Assembly: GCF_003946325.1 (NCBI RefSeq)
Contig: NZ_RHNT01000018.1
Location: forward strand, 1-43,655
Direction of reading: 5' to 3'
Length of the DNA: 43,655 nt
Source of the DNA: Companilactobacillus furfuricola
Lineage (GTDB): Bacteria; Bacillota; Bacilli; Lactobacillales; Lactobacillaceae
Shown here one piece after another: positions 1 to 9,014 of the stretch. The number at the start of each line of letters is the position of its first letter. The first letter of the stretch is position 1. The translations under genes and the position numbers were made by a program. The notes under the pieces are model-generated. The model searched no databases, was not told the DNA's origin, and saw only the letters and a list, made by a program, of their open reading frames with translations.

Positions 1-155
1 TTGTATACGGAAGGACTAATTTTATCAACTTTTTTAAAAAGTGTAGACTAGTCTTTTGGGAATCAACAGGCAACCTAAATCTTGATGAATTTCTTGATGG
101 CTAACCAAAGTACAACAAGAACCATAAAATCGCCAAGAATAATTTCACAGCTGAA

Positions 156-282
156 CCCATATAGCGCCCCGCCCCTCCACCTAAGTTACTTATCAATCCC
201 CCCCTGTTTTTTTAGTTTTACTGACTTTTTCTGGATAAATTGGCACTTTTTGTGCTTCCTATTTCCCACATGTCTATCTCAG
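156..282 (+). repeat. Repeat A, copy A1 (3' half; partial)
   Basis: This is the 3' half of a large structured repeat, read on the plus strand. Positions 156-175 carry the stem arm CCCATATAGCGCCCCGCCCC, which is the exact reverse complement of the stem arm at 43542-43561 (copy A4). After a T-rich spacer comes the conserved 3' module at 242-282: a small GCAC/GTGC hairpin followed by CCTATTTCCCACATGTCTATC. The same module occurs on the minus strand in A2 (2344-2383) and A3 (12469-12510). The 5' half would lie left of position 156 and cannot be delimited here. No function is known to me. Confidence 0.75.
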
Positions 283-606
283 TTGTTTTGTTGACTACTA
301 CACTTTCAATTTCAGTTATTTTGTTTCATTGATTCAATTCTTATTTCTGATTTTCTAATTATTGGTTACTTCTTGTTGTATTCTTTTTGGATTTCTTTTG
401 CTTTCATTACAACGTTTACCGGATTATTTATTTTGCTTGATTTCTATTTTTTATTTTTTAATTTTTTGGCTTTTCTTTTTTATTTATTAGAATTTATCTT
501 TTTTTATTAGAAATACTCTTTTTTTTGGATTTTCATTGGAGTATTATTTTACCAATTGATAATTTTTATTTATTTAATTTTTATATCTATTCCGTATTTA
601 TGTTGT
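283..606. other. T-rich non-coding stretch between repeat A1 and the permease
   Basis: About 320 bases without a credible gene. The plus strand is extremely T-rich (361-420: A9 C10 G8 T33 by hand count). I see no clear promoter or terminator. The stretch belongs to the G+T-rich patch that continues into the first half of the permease gene. Confidence 0.6.
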
Positions 607-624
607 AGAGAGGGAGCCTTTGTT

Positions 625-2025
625 TTGCGTGATATTTTTAAGAAGCAATCTGTTGCTAATTTTTTGGAAGTGGATTCTCGTCTTACTAAGAGTTTGACGG
701 CTAAGGACTTATTGGCTCTTGGTATTGGGGCTATTATTGGTACTGGTATTTTTATTTTGCCTGGTCATGAGGCTGCTATGCATGCTGGTCCTGCGGTTGC
801 TATTGCTTTTTTGATGTCGGGGATCGTTGCTGGTACTGTTGGGATGGCTTATGCTGAATTTTCTTCAGCCATGCCTGTTGCTGGTTCGGCTTATTCTTTT
901 GGATCGGTCATTTATGGTGAAGGCATTGGCTGGATCCTTGGTTGGTCTTTGATCTTGGAGTATTTTTTATCCGTTTCCGCTCAATCTGTCGGTTTTGCCT
1001 CTTACTTTAACAACAATATTTTGGGTGCTTTTGGGATCCATTTGCCAAAATATTTATCGGCTGGTCCGATGGAAGGCGGCGGCATTAATCTTACGGCAGT
1101 TTTGATCGTGCTAGTGATTGCCTATGTTATTGCCCACGGAACTAGTTTGTCGAAGCGTGTTGAAAATGTTGCGGTTATTATTAAAGTCTCGATTATTGTT
1201 TTATTTATTATCGTAGGTGCTTTTTACATTAATACGAAAAATTATGTTCCCTTCTATCCTCAAGAATTCCACTCTTCACCATTCGGACTCGGCGGTCTTT
1301 CAACTTCTGCCGCAACTGTCTTCTTTGCATTTATCGGATTCGATGCATTAGCTTCTAATTCTGCTGAAACGATCAATCCGAAAAAAGATGTCGCCAAAGG
1401 TATTTTAGGCACCGTCTTTATCGCCATTATTTTGTACGTGGCCTTTTCACTAGTCTTGACCGGAGTCGTTAATTATAAAGACCTAAACGTCGATGACCCC
1501 GCTGCCTATGCATTAAAAGTCATTCACCCAAATTTCTGGAACAAGCTGATCACCTTAGGAGCTCTAGTAGGTATCTTCACCGCATTACTAACTTTATTCT
1601 TCGGTGGTTCCCGCCTAGTTTACGCTTTAGGTCGCGATGGCCTACTACCTAAAAAAATGGGCGAAGTCGACACTAAATACTCCGTTCCCAAAAATGCGAT
1701 CTACATGGCAACAGTAGTCCAAGCCTTCTTCGCCGGACTAGTACCGCTAACAGAACTAACCTCATTGATCAACGCAGGAACCCTATTAGCCTTCATCTTC
1801 ATCTCATTCGGCATCATCCCACTAAGAAAAAGAAAAGACATCCCAAATGACGGCTACAAAATGCCCCTCTACCCAGTATTACCAGTACTAGCAGGCCTAG
1901 CCAGTCTATACTTCCTATTAATGTTACCTAAACTATCAAAAATCACAGTAATAATCTGGCTAGTAATAGGTGCAATAGTTTATCTAGTTTACGGATTAAA
2001 ACATTCTAAATTGCAAAATAGCTAA
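625..2025 (+). CDS. APC-family amino acid permease (YfnA/CAT-like)
   Basis: Integral membrane transporter for amino acids, about 466 residues with about 12 hydrophobic segments. Near the N-terminus it has the APC signature GIGAIIGTGIFILPG, followed by a small-residue-rich second helix. Further on, FFAFIGFDALASNSAE matches the central conserved region of the cationic/neutral amino acid permease group. The reading frame is open from a TTG at 556, but those 23 extra codons are T-rich and fit no family. I choose TTG 625 because AGAGAGGGAG (607-616) is a well-spaced ribosome binding site. The substrate cannot be told. Base use is odd: the first third is T/G-rich on the plus strand and the last third is A/C-rich, so the gene spans the switch between two oppositely skewed patches around repeats A1 and A2. 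Confidence 0.9.
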   Translation: MRDIFKKQSVANFLEVDSRLTKSLTAKDLLALGIGAIIGTGIFILPGHEAAMHAGPAVAIAFLMSGIVAGTVGMAYAEFSSAMPVAGSAYSFGSVIYGEGIGWILGWSLILEYFLSVSAQSVGFASYFNNNILGAFGIHLPKYLSAGPMEGGGINLTAVLIVLVIAYVIAHGTSLSKRVENVAVIIKVSIIVLFIIVGAFYINTKNYVPFYPQEFHSSPFGLGGLSTSAATVFFAFIGFDALASNSAETINPKKDVAKGILGTVFIAIILYVAFSLVLTGVVNYKDLNVDDPAAYALKVIHPNFWNKLITLGALVGIFTALLTLFFGGSRLVYALGRDGLLPKKMGEVDTKYSVPKNAIYMATVVQAFFAGLVPLTELTSLINAGTLLAFIFISFGIIPLRKRKDIPNDGYKMPLYPVLPVLAGLASLYFLLMLPKLSKITVIIWLVIGAIVYLVYGLKHSKLQNS

Positions 2026-2111
2026 AAGCTCGAAATTGGAAATTCCTTGCTGGTCCTGGAAAACCAAAAAAAGCATCCCAATAAACATCAAGAAAATCAG
2101 AATAAAAAAAA

Positions 2112-2146
2112 GGGTCGAAAAATCAATACGATTTTTCGACCCTTTT
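2112..2146 (+). terminator. Rho-independent terminator after the permease
   Basis: A 13-bp perfect stem GGGTCGAAAAATC / GATTTTTCGACCC with a 5-nt loop, followed by TTTT. The A-run on the other side would let it work in both directions. Confidence 0.9.
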
Positions 2147-2237
2147 AATATGTAAACAATAACATTCGACACAGTTTAATTCTTGCAAAAAAAATCGTTC
2201 CTTGAAGATTTGGTTTAAAATTTGAGGTTAGTACTTC

Positions 2238-2293
2238 AAGGTTTGAACTTCAAGGTTTGGATTTTAAGGTTTGGATTTTAAGGTTTTGCATTT
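2238..2293. repeat. Short tandem repeat, four units of 14 bp
   Basis: Four consecutive 14-bp units starting at 2238, 2252, 2266 and 2280. Units 2 and 3 are identical (AAGGTTTGGATTTT); units 1 and 4 diverge at a few positions. The repeat lies between the permease terminator and repeat A2. Confidence 0.8.
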
Positions 2294-2343
2294 GAACTTA
2301 TTTTTTTGTTTTGGCCTTTGATCTTACCAAGAAAAATAAATTT

Positions 2344-2640
2344 TGAGATAGACATGTGAGAAATAGGACGAGCAAACAGTGCCAACTTGAACAAAATAAA
2401 TCGGTAAATCTCAAAAAAAAGGGGAACTTGATTACCTCTCTTTAGACGGAGGGGCCCGGGGATACAGCCCTCAGCCGCCAAATTCCTCTTGGCGACGAAG
2501 GAGCTTAGAGGAAGACTCGTATTTGAGATCGTCGAAGTGGTTTCCTTCGAGGAGCTCAAATCGACGTCGGCATCGTTCCAGTGGCTGTATCCCCGGGCCC
2601 CGGAGTCGGCATTGAACGTACAACCAAAATACTACCTCCA
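2344..2640 (-). repeat. Repeat A, copy A2 (complete; large structured element)
   Basis: The only complete copy. Outer arms GGGGCCCGGGGATACAGCC (2451-2469) and its perfect reverse complement (2583-2601) make a 19-bp stem enclosing 113 nt. Inside are two more hairpins: CGCCAA/TTGGCG (2476-2494) and a two-part helix at 2521-2561 (ATTTGAG/CTCAAAT enclosing TCGAAG/CTTCGA). On the minus strand the order is: GTACGTTCAATGCCG module, 5' arm, TGGAACG, interior, 3' arm, spacer, then the CCTATTTCTCACATGTCTATC module (2344-2383). The direction is set by agreement with A1 and A4. It could be a non-coding RNA or a folded DNA site. No transposase or coding frame explains it. Confidence 0.8.
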
Positions 2641-2713
2641 CACCAAACCAACCAAACAAACCAACAGACCTCCATCAAAGTAAAACGCCACTGTCCGCCA
2701 TAGCTCTATTAAA

Positions 2714-3985
2714 TCATGAAAAATCAATAGTTTTCACAATAAAATTGCCATACTCGCTAGTACTCAACAACTCCGAACCAGGCAGTTGCTTAGCAAAATC
2801 CAAAGTAACATGCTTCCCGCGAATAGCCACGCCAATAGCGTCCTGAATCAACTGAGCAACTTCATGCCAACCAATATAGTCAAACATCATAGCTCCAGAT
2901 AAAATCAGTGAAGTTGGATTAAGCTTATTCTGCCCAGCGAACTGCGGTGCGGTCCCATGAGTAGCCTCAAAAATAGCCCGACCAGATTCATAATTAATAT
3001 TGCCACCAGGCGATATCCCGATACCACCAACCTGAGCAGCAAGAGCATCGGAAATATAATCACCGTTCAAATTCATCGTTACCACAACATCGAAATTCTC
3101 TGGATGCAACAGCGATTGTTGAAAGAAATTATCCGTGATCACATCATTGATCACTAAACGACCAGCATACTCGGCAGCCGTCAATGCATCATCAGCTACT
3201 TCTTGACCTTTCTTGTCTTTGATCTCGTCATAAGTCTTCATCGTAAAGACCCGGTCGCCATATTTCTCGGCTTCTTCATAGCCCCACTTTTTAAAGCTGC
3301 CCTCAGTCTTTTTCATAATATTACCTTTATGGACTAAGGTTACATGGCCTAGATTGTGTTTGAAGGCATAATCGATCGCAGCATGAACGATCCTTTTAGA
3401 ACCTTCTTCCGAAATCGGTTTGATAGCATAATTCGTCGTCTCTGGAAAACGGACTTTTTCGAGCTGTCCGTTGTCTTTTAATAGTTGCTGCAATTTATTT
3501 GCTTCTGCAGTGCCTGATTCGACATCGATCCCCGCATAAATATCTTCAGTATTTTCTCGAAAAACATCAATATCGACATTTTGTGGCTCCTTGACCGGCG
3601 AAGGTGAACCTTCGTAATATTTGACCGGTCTAAAGCAGGCGTACAGGTCAAGTTTTTGACGTAAAGTAACATTGATCGAACGATGTCCTTTGCCGATCGG
3701 CGTCGTCAGTGGTCCCTTTATGGCAACTAAATTAGCTTTAAGAGTGTCGAGCGTCTCTTGTGGTAACCACTCACCAGTTTGTTTAAAAGCTGTCTCACCG
3801 GCTAAAAGTGGTTGCCAGGATACTTTACGTTTGCCCTTACAGGCTTTTTTTACAGCTTCGTCAAACACGCTCTGTGCTGCTTCCCAGATCTCTGGGCCGA
3901 TTCCATCCCCCGCAATAAAGGGAATGATCGGCTCTTTTGGGGTATTTAGTTGATGATCTTGCATCGTGATTTTTTCAGCTGTCAC
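2714..3985 (-). CDS. icd: Isocitrate dehydrogenase (NADP-type)
   Basis: Cytosolic enzyme oxidising isocitrate to 2-oxoglutarate and CO2 with NADP+. It has 423 residues, close to the usual length of about 416-423. Recognisable family blocks are FIAGDGIGPEIW near the N-terminus, the substrate loop GKGHRSINVTLRQKLDLYACFRP (shown here as its GHRSINVTLR core), RENTEDIYAGID, LVHKGNIMKKTEG, and the cofactor region EATHGTAPQFAGQNKLNPTS. The start is GTG 3985, whose G is the last base of the gltA stop codon (TAGTG), with AAGGAGG just upstream inside gltA, so translation is coupled. It is the third gene of acnA-gltA-icd. With no later TCA genes in view, the likely role is supplying 2-oxoglutarate for glutamate. 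The gene's 3' end lies in an A/C-rich patch. Confidence 0.96.
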   Translation of the reverse strand: MTAEKITMQDHQLNTPKEPIIPFIAGDGIGPEIWEAAQSVFDEAVKKACKGKRKVSWQPLLAGETAFKQTGEWLPQETLDTLKANLVAIKGPLTTPIGKGHRSINVTLRQKLDLYACFRPVKYYEGSPSPVKEPQNVDIDVFRENTEDIYAGIDVESGTAEANKLQQLLKDNGQLEKVRFPETTNYAIKPISEEGSKRIVHAAIDYAFKHNLGHVTLVHKGNIMKKTEGSFKKWGYEEAEKYGDRVFTMKTYDEIKDKKGQEVADDALTAAEYAGRLVINDVITDNFFQQSLLHPENFDVVVTMNLNGDYISDALAAQVGGIGISPGGNINYESGRAIFEATHGTAPQFAGQNKLNPTSLILSGAMMFDYIGWHEVAQLIQDAIGVAIRGKHVTLDFAKQLPGSELLSTSEYGNFIVKTIDFS

Positions 3986-5094
3986 TAGTGTACCTCCTTA
4001 GCTGCAGTGTCCTTGAGATAGCTACGATCAGTTGGTCCCACATAAACTGAATTTGGACGGATCAGAGTCTTTTCACGTCGTTGCTCCATAACGTGAGCTA
4101 GCCAACCCGATGTTCGACAAGCGGCAAAGACTAATGTAAAAGTTTTCTTATCTAGTCCTAAGCAGTGATAGATCAAGGCTGTGAAGTAGTCAACGTTGGG
4201 ATGGAGCCCAGTCGTTTCCAACATGTAGTCTTCTAAAGTCATCTGGATTTGATACAAGTACATATTATCAGTTTTTTCAGCTAAATTTTCAGCAATGCCC
4301 TTTAAAATGCAGGCTCTCGGGTCACCGTGTTTATAGATCCGGTGGCCGAAGCCCATGATCTTGCGACCACGTGCAACCTCATGTTTAACAAAATCGATTG
4401 GATCTTCTTTTTGTTCGACGATCTCCGCAAGCATTTCAAAGACACGTTCATTAGCGCCGCCATGCAGGGGTCCCTTTAAGGCACAGACAGCTGCCGTTAA
4501 GCAGGAATAATAATCGGAAAAAGTCGAAGCAACGACTCTGGCAGTGAAAGTCGAGGCATTGAATTCATGATCTGCGTGCAAGATCATTACCGTATTGAAC
4601 ATTTGCGATAATTCGGCATCGGGCTTTTTGCCGGTCATCATGTACAAAAAATTATCAGCAACGCCAAGGGTAGGATCGACCTCAAGGAACGGCTCATCAT
4701 CACGGATCCTAATGATGGCAGCGATAGCCGTTAACATTTTTGCTAAGATCTTTGGTGGTTCATCGTGGTCGACATCATTCGTAGTACCTAACAACGATGT
4801 GGTCGTCCGTAAAATACTCATCGGGTGCTGCGGTTCCTTAGCGATGTACAGCAATAGTCTGATCGTTCCGGCTGGCAAGATCATCTTGCTGACCAAATCT
4901 TTTCTAAATGCATCTAATTCTGCTTTGCTAGGAAGTCGGTCGTTCCACAATAAAAAGACGACTTCTTCAAAAGTTGCGTGGGCTTTTGCCATCTCTTCAA
5001 CAGAGTAACCCGCGTATGTTAATCGTTCATTTTTAGTCGAGCTGATATGCGTTTCATCAACTACGATCCCTGCTAATCCTTTAGGGTGATCCAT
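3985..5094 (-). CDS. gltA: Citrate synthase
   Basis: Condenses oxaloacetate and acetyl-CoA to citrate in the cytosol. At 369 residues it fits the short Gram-positive (CitZ-like) class. Seen in the sequence: the N-terminal GLAGIVVDETHIS segment, the catalytic-region histidines in ILHADHEFNAS and LKGPLHGGANE, and GFGHRIYKHGDPRA, all family hallmarks. ATG 5094 is preceded by AAGGAGG. The gene sits 21 nt after acnA and overlaps the icd start by one base, so the three are one transcription unit. Confidence 0.96.
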   Translation of the reverse strand: MDHPKGLAGIVVDETHISSTKNERLTYAGYSVEEMAKAHATFEEVVFLLWNDRLPSKAELDAFRKDLVSKMILPAGTIRLLLYIAKEPQHPMSILRTTTSLLGTTNDVDHDEPPKILAKMLTAIAAIIRIRDDEPFLEVDPTLGVADNFLYMMTGKKPDAELSQMFNTVMILHADHEFNASTFTARVVASTFSDYYSCLTAAVCALKGPLHGGANERVFEMLAEIVEQKEDPIDFVKHEVARGRKIMGFGHRIYKHGDPRACILKGIAENLAEKTDNMYLYQIQMTLEDYMLETTGLHPNVDYFTALIYHCLGLDKKTFTLVFAACRTSGWLAHVMEQRREKTLIRPNSVYVGPTDRSYLKDTAAKEVH

Positions 5095-5115
5095 ATTAAA
5101 ACCTCCTTACGTTGC

Positions 5116-7728
5116 TTATTTAGTTAGTTTATTGGCGATGACCATTGGTAAAATACCGTGGGCATCGTAATATTGTTGATCGATCGGTGCATCAAATCTG
5201 ACTTTGACATCAAAAGTTGTCTTGTGATCATCGTCTTGAGCTATCACGTGAGCAATTTTCCCATCAAGTTCGATGCTGAATGTTTCATCACCAGTCAGAC
5301 CTAATTTTTCTGCTGTATCGCCATTTTGATATTGCAACGGCAAGACACCCATCATGACTAAATTCGACCGATGGATCCGCTCGAAGCTTTCTGCAATAAC
5401 GGCTTTAACTCCCAGCAATTGAACGCCTTTTGCCGCCCAGTCACGGGAAGAACCCATGCCGTAATCTTTTCCAGCTAAGATCACCGTATCGACTTGGTGT
5501 TTTTTATAGTCCATTGCGGCATCATAGATGGTCGTTTCTTGTCCTGTTAACCAAGACTTAGTGAAGCCTCCGCGCTTATCTGGCGTCAATTCATTTTGCA
5601 AACGAACGTTGCCTAAAGTCCCACGCATCATTACTTCATGGTTGCCCCGTCGTGAGCCATACGAATTGAAATCTTGTTGGCTGACGCCATGTGCTAGCAA
5701 ATACTTGCCGGCTGGTGAAGTTTTGCCAATGAAACCGGCTGGAGAAATGTGATCAGTGGTGATCGAATCCCCCAATTTCGCCAACACACGCATATTTTGC
5801 AAATCACTCTGTGCTTTATTTTCAAACAAAGGTGGATCGGCAATGTAAGTCGATTTCTCGTCCCAGGGATAAGTGGTTGACTTCGAAGCTTGCAACTCGT
5901 TCCAAGTTTTATTTTGGTCAAAAATATTCGCATAGTTAGTCGAGAACAATTGTGGACTTAAGTATTTATGGATCACGGCACTGACCTCGTTAACATCAGG
6001 CCATAAATCTTTAAAGTAAACGGGTTTTCCATTTTGATCGGTACCGAGTGGATCTTGAGTGATATCGATATCGACTGTACCCGCCAAGGCATAAGCTACT
6101 ACTAGTGGTGGCGAGGCTAAAAAGGTATCCTTAGTCAACGGATTGACCCGACCTTCAAAGTTACGGTTCCCACTTTCGATAGCGGCGATCGGATAGTCTT
6201 GTTCAGCTAATTTTGACTGCAAGTTTTCCTTTAATTTTCCTGAGTTACCGATACAAGTAGTGCAGCCGTATCCGACGATATTGAAGCCTAATTGATCTAG
6301 ATATTTTTGTAAATCAGAGATCTCCAAGTACTTCGTTACTACGCGTGACCCGGGAGCAAACGATGTTTTGACATATTTCGGAACTTGCAAGCCTTTTTCG
6401 ACAGCTTTTTTAGCTAACAAGCCTGCTGCAATCAAGACTTCAGGATTAGAAGTGTTAGTACAACTAGTAATAGCTGCGATCCCCAGATCTCCAGGACGTA
6501 AGTCAAAATCAGTTTTTTCAACATTTACAGGAAAATCTGGCAATTGATCGTATTTTCTAAAATGACTCGGCATATCTTTTAAATAGATCAGATCTTGTGG
6601 ACGCTTTGGCCCGGCCAGACTGCTTTGAACAGTGCCGAGATCAAGAGTTTCGTCTTCAGAATAGTGCCGTACTTCATCTTCAGTTTCGTCATAGAAGAAA
6701 TGATTACTTTTCGCGTACTGTTTAACGAATTCAATTTGTTCGCTACTGCGATCAGTCAATTTCATATAGGCTAGCGTCTGCTCATCGATCGGGAAAAATC
6801 CACAAGTTGCACCGTATTCAGGTGCCATATTGGCAATCGTAGACCGATTTGCGAGGGGCAAATTTTTCAAGCCGGGACCATAAAATTCTACGAATTTTCC
6901 GACCACGTTGTGCTTCCTCAATAAATTGGTGATCGTTAAAGCTAGATCAGTCGCCGTCGCTGTATCTGGCAATTTACCAGTCAATTTCACGCCGACAACT
7001 TTTGGCATTGGAAAATAGGATTCTTCACCCAACATACTAGCTTCAGCTTCGATACCACCAACGCCCCAACCGAGGACGCCTAACGAATTGATCATCGTCG
7101 TATGTGAATCAGTCCCAACTAAAGTATCGGGAAAGGCCACTGTTTGACCCTCAGTTTTCTGTTGGCGAATTACTTGCGATAAATATTCCAAGTTGACTTG
7201 GTGAATGATGCCGGTGTCAGGAGGAATGATCGTCAAGTTGTCAAAACTATTTTGGGCCCACTTTAAAAAAGTGTAGCGCTCGTGATTACGTTTAAATTCC
7301 TGCTTAACGTTAAAATCAAAGGCCTCATCATTAGCTGCCATGTCGACTTGAACGGAATGGTCGATGACTAAATGAACAGGAACGTCAGGATTGATAATCT
7401 CCGGATCGCCACCACGTTTTTTGACCTCATCACGCATGGCTGCCAGGTCAACGAGTGCGGGAACACCTGTGAAATCTTGTAAGATGACTCGTTCAGGTTT
7501 ATAAGCTACATCCTCATCGTGCTTATTGTCCCAATCGATAAATGAATCTAAAAATTGTTTGATGAGTGATTTTTTATCGCTGTGACGCAAAGTCAATTCC
7601 AATAACACACGGATCGAATAAGGCATTTGAGATACTTGCTGCTGATGGCTAGCCAAATACCCGGCAATATCGTAGTAAGAATAAGCTTTTCCATTAGCAT
7701 GGAACGTCTTCAAAAAATTATCTTCCAT
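5116..7728 (-). CDS. acnA: Aconitate hydratase
   Basis: Interconverts citrate and isocitrate. It has 870 residues, slightly shorter than the typical 890-910 of AcnA. The 4Fe-4S ligands are visible: one cysteine in AITSCTNTSNPEVL and two in GYGCTTCIGNSG. Other family blocks are GTDSHTTMINSLGVLGWGVGG, the DYGMGSSRDWAAKG swivel-domain loop and ESFERIHRSNLVMMGVLPL. The ATG at 7728 has GGGGTG as binding site. It is the first gene of the acnA-gltA-icd unit. In some Firmicutes this enzyme also acts as an iron-responsive RNA-binding protein, but nothing here shows that. Confidence 0.96.
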   Translation of the reverse strand: MEDNFLKTFHANGKAYSYYDIAGYLASHQQQVSQMPYSIRVLLELTLRHSDKKSLIKQFLDSFIDWDNKHDEDVAYKPERVILQDFTGVPALVDLAAMRDEVKKRGGDPEIINPDVPVHLVIDHSVQVDMAANDEAFDFNVKQEFKRNHERYTFLKWAQNSFDNLTIIPPDTGIIHQVNLEYLSQVIRQQKTEGQTVAFPDTLVGTDSHTTMINSLGVLGWGVGGIEAEASMLGEESYFPMPKVVGVKLTGKLPDTATATDLALTITNLLRKHNVVGKFVEFYGPGLKNLPLANRSTIANMAPEYGATCGFFPIDEQTLAYMKLTDRSSEQIEFVKQYAKSNHFFYDETEDEVRHYSEDETLDLGTVQSSLAGPKRPQDLIYLKDMPSHFRKYDQLPDFPVNVEKTDFDLRPGDLGIAAITSCTNTSNPEVLIAAGLLAKKAVEKGLQVPKYVKTSFAPGSRVVTKYLEISDLQKYLDQLGFNIVGYGCTTCIGNSGKLKENLQSKLAEQDYPIAAIESGNRNFEGRVNPLTKDTFLASPPLVVAYALAGTVDIDITQDPLGTDQNGKPVYFKDLWPDVNEVSAVIHKYLSPQLFSTNYANIFDQNKTWNELQASKSTTYPWDEKSTYIADPPLFENKAQSDLQNMRVLAKLGDSITTDHISPAGFIGKTSPAGKYLLAHGVSQQDFNSYGSRRGNHEVMMRGTLGNVRLQNELTPDKRGGFTKSWLTGQETTIYDAAMDYKKHQVDTVILAGKDYGMGSSRDWAAKGVQLLGVKAVIAESFERIHRSNLVMMGVLPLQYQNGDTAEKLGLTGDETFSIELDGKIAHVIAQDDDHKTTFDVKVRFDAPIDQQYYDAHGILPMVIANKLTK

Positions 7729-7833
7729 ATTTGCACCCCATTCACATTAAATTAAATATTTTCTAATTAGTCTAACACCGTTTTAATAAACATGATAGGG
7801 CAAATTCAAAATATAGACTAAATAAACTAAGAA

Positions 7834-7862
7834 AATAGCCCGCTAATTAAGCGTTATGTCAA
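7834..7862 (-). promoter_or_regulatory. Candidate promoter and operator of acnA-gltA-icd
   Basis: On the minus strand a perfect -35 TTGACA (7862-7857) is followed after 17 nt by GCTATT (7839-7834), with the overlapping alternative TATTTT. Between them lies the near-palindrome CGCTAATTAAGCG (7841-7853), placed where a repressor would block polymerase. The rest of the gap 7729-8095 shows no gene. Confidence 0.5.
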
Positions 7863-8095
7863 TATTAAAAAGAATTTTTAGTTAGGTTTAAGAAATATCA
7901 TTTACCGTTAATCGACAAATGTCACCAAATGTGGCGTAACTCCCTGTATAAGTAACATAATCTTTAACCAACAGCCACTTGTCTGGCAACTTGAAAATGT
8001 CAGAAAACTTGATGATTATTTTCCTAATAATAACTTTTGAAATATTTGATGATTTAGCTTATCTTTTACTTATATACATAATTAGGGGGAACAAC

Positions 8096-8905
8096 ATGAT
8101 CAAACATATTTTTTCCGACATGGACGGAACAATCTTAAACGATGCTGGTGACGTCAGCGACATTACTGCCCAAGCTATTAAAAAGGCCAACATTCCGGTG
8201 ACTTTAGTTTCCGCACGTGCTCCCATCGAGATGGTCGATGCAATGGATAAATTGGGCATCAATACGCCGCAAATCAGCTTCAACGGTGGTTTGATCTTCA
8301 ATAAAGATAATGATCATTTGAAAATATTGCATCAAGATACGATCAATAATAATGAAGGAAAAGATATCGTTGAGATCATCCTTGATAAATTCCCAGAGGT
8401 CAGTCTCAGTTGGTATACTTTGCACAGTTGGTATTCTCAACGCATCGACTCAGGCATCTTATTGGAGAAAAAATACACTAGCTTATTACCGAAAATCACG
8501 ACAGCCAAAGATTTTTATAGCGAAATAGGACATGAACTATTTAAGATCATGATCATCACCTTTGAGCCCAACACGATGAAAGCCTTAAAAGAATATTTAT
8601 TGGCACAAAACTTTTCCGGCGTTGCCATTCAACAGTCAAGCGATACTTATTTAGAGATCACTAGCAAAAAAGCCATCAAATCTAAAGGTGTGCAATACGT
8701 GATGGATGAAGAACAATTAGCACCTGCAGAATTAATGGCTTTTGGCGACGGTTTAAATGACTTGCCCATGATGAAAATGGTCGACTACCCTGTGGCAATG
8801 AAAAACTCATTACCAGAAGTTTTAGAAATTGCCAAATTTATAACTAAAAGTAATGAAGAAAATGGCATTGCGTATGCTTTACAAAAATATTTACCAACCA
8901 TCTAA
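8096..8905 (+). CDS. Cof-type HAD-IIB phosphatase
   Basis: Cytosolic phosphohydrolase of the HAD superfamily, Cof/YwpJ-like subgroup, 269 residues. Motif I is DMDGT (residues about 8-12). Motif II is in TLVSARAP, the lysine motif in ITSKKAIKSKGVQ, and motifs III/IV are GDGLNDLPMMK near the C-terminus. The middle region is the C2-type cap typical of IIB enzymes that act on sugar phosphates or flavin/pyridoxal phosphates; the substrate cannot be told. The frame is open from 7979, but ATG 8096 has a strong site AGGGGGA and begins right before motif I, so it is the start. It stands alone and is divergent from acnA. Confidence 0.88.
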   Translation: MIKHIFSDMDGTILNDAGDVSDITAQAIKKANIPVTLVSARAPIEMVDAMDKLGINTPQISFNGGLIFNKDNDHLKILHQDTINNNEGKDIVEIILDKFPEVSLSWYTLHSWYSQRIDSGILLEKKYTSLLPKITTAKDFYSEIGHELFKIMIITFEPNTMKALKEYLLAQNFSGVAIQQSSDTYLEITSKKAIKSKGVQYVMDEEQLAPAELMAFGDGLNDLPMMKMVDYPVAMKNSLPEVLEIAKFITKSNEENGIAYALQKYLPTI

Positions 8906-9014
8906 GCTCATGAAAAATATTTCAGAGCAATGGATTTTTTTGAAAAAATTGTTTCTGAATATATTGACTAAATAATTGATGTTAACTCATTTTGGCGTTG
9001 CTATACTGTTACCA

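Noticed and set aside
82-294. 70-codon open frame at the left end
   Set aside because: It runs through repeat A1 and low-complexity T-rich sequence, has no ribosome site and no protein-like composition.
2344-2640. Insertion sequence or MITE with terminal inverted repeats for repeat A
   Set aside because: The inverted arms are internal, conserved modules lie outside them, no target duplication is seen and arm sequences differ between copies. Not fully excluded.
2278-2683. Three overlapping open frames on both strands around 2.3-2.7 kb
   Set aside because: They are frames through the paired arms and hairpins of repeat A2; the symmetry of the frames follows from the inverted repeat.
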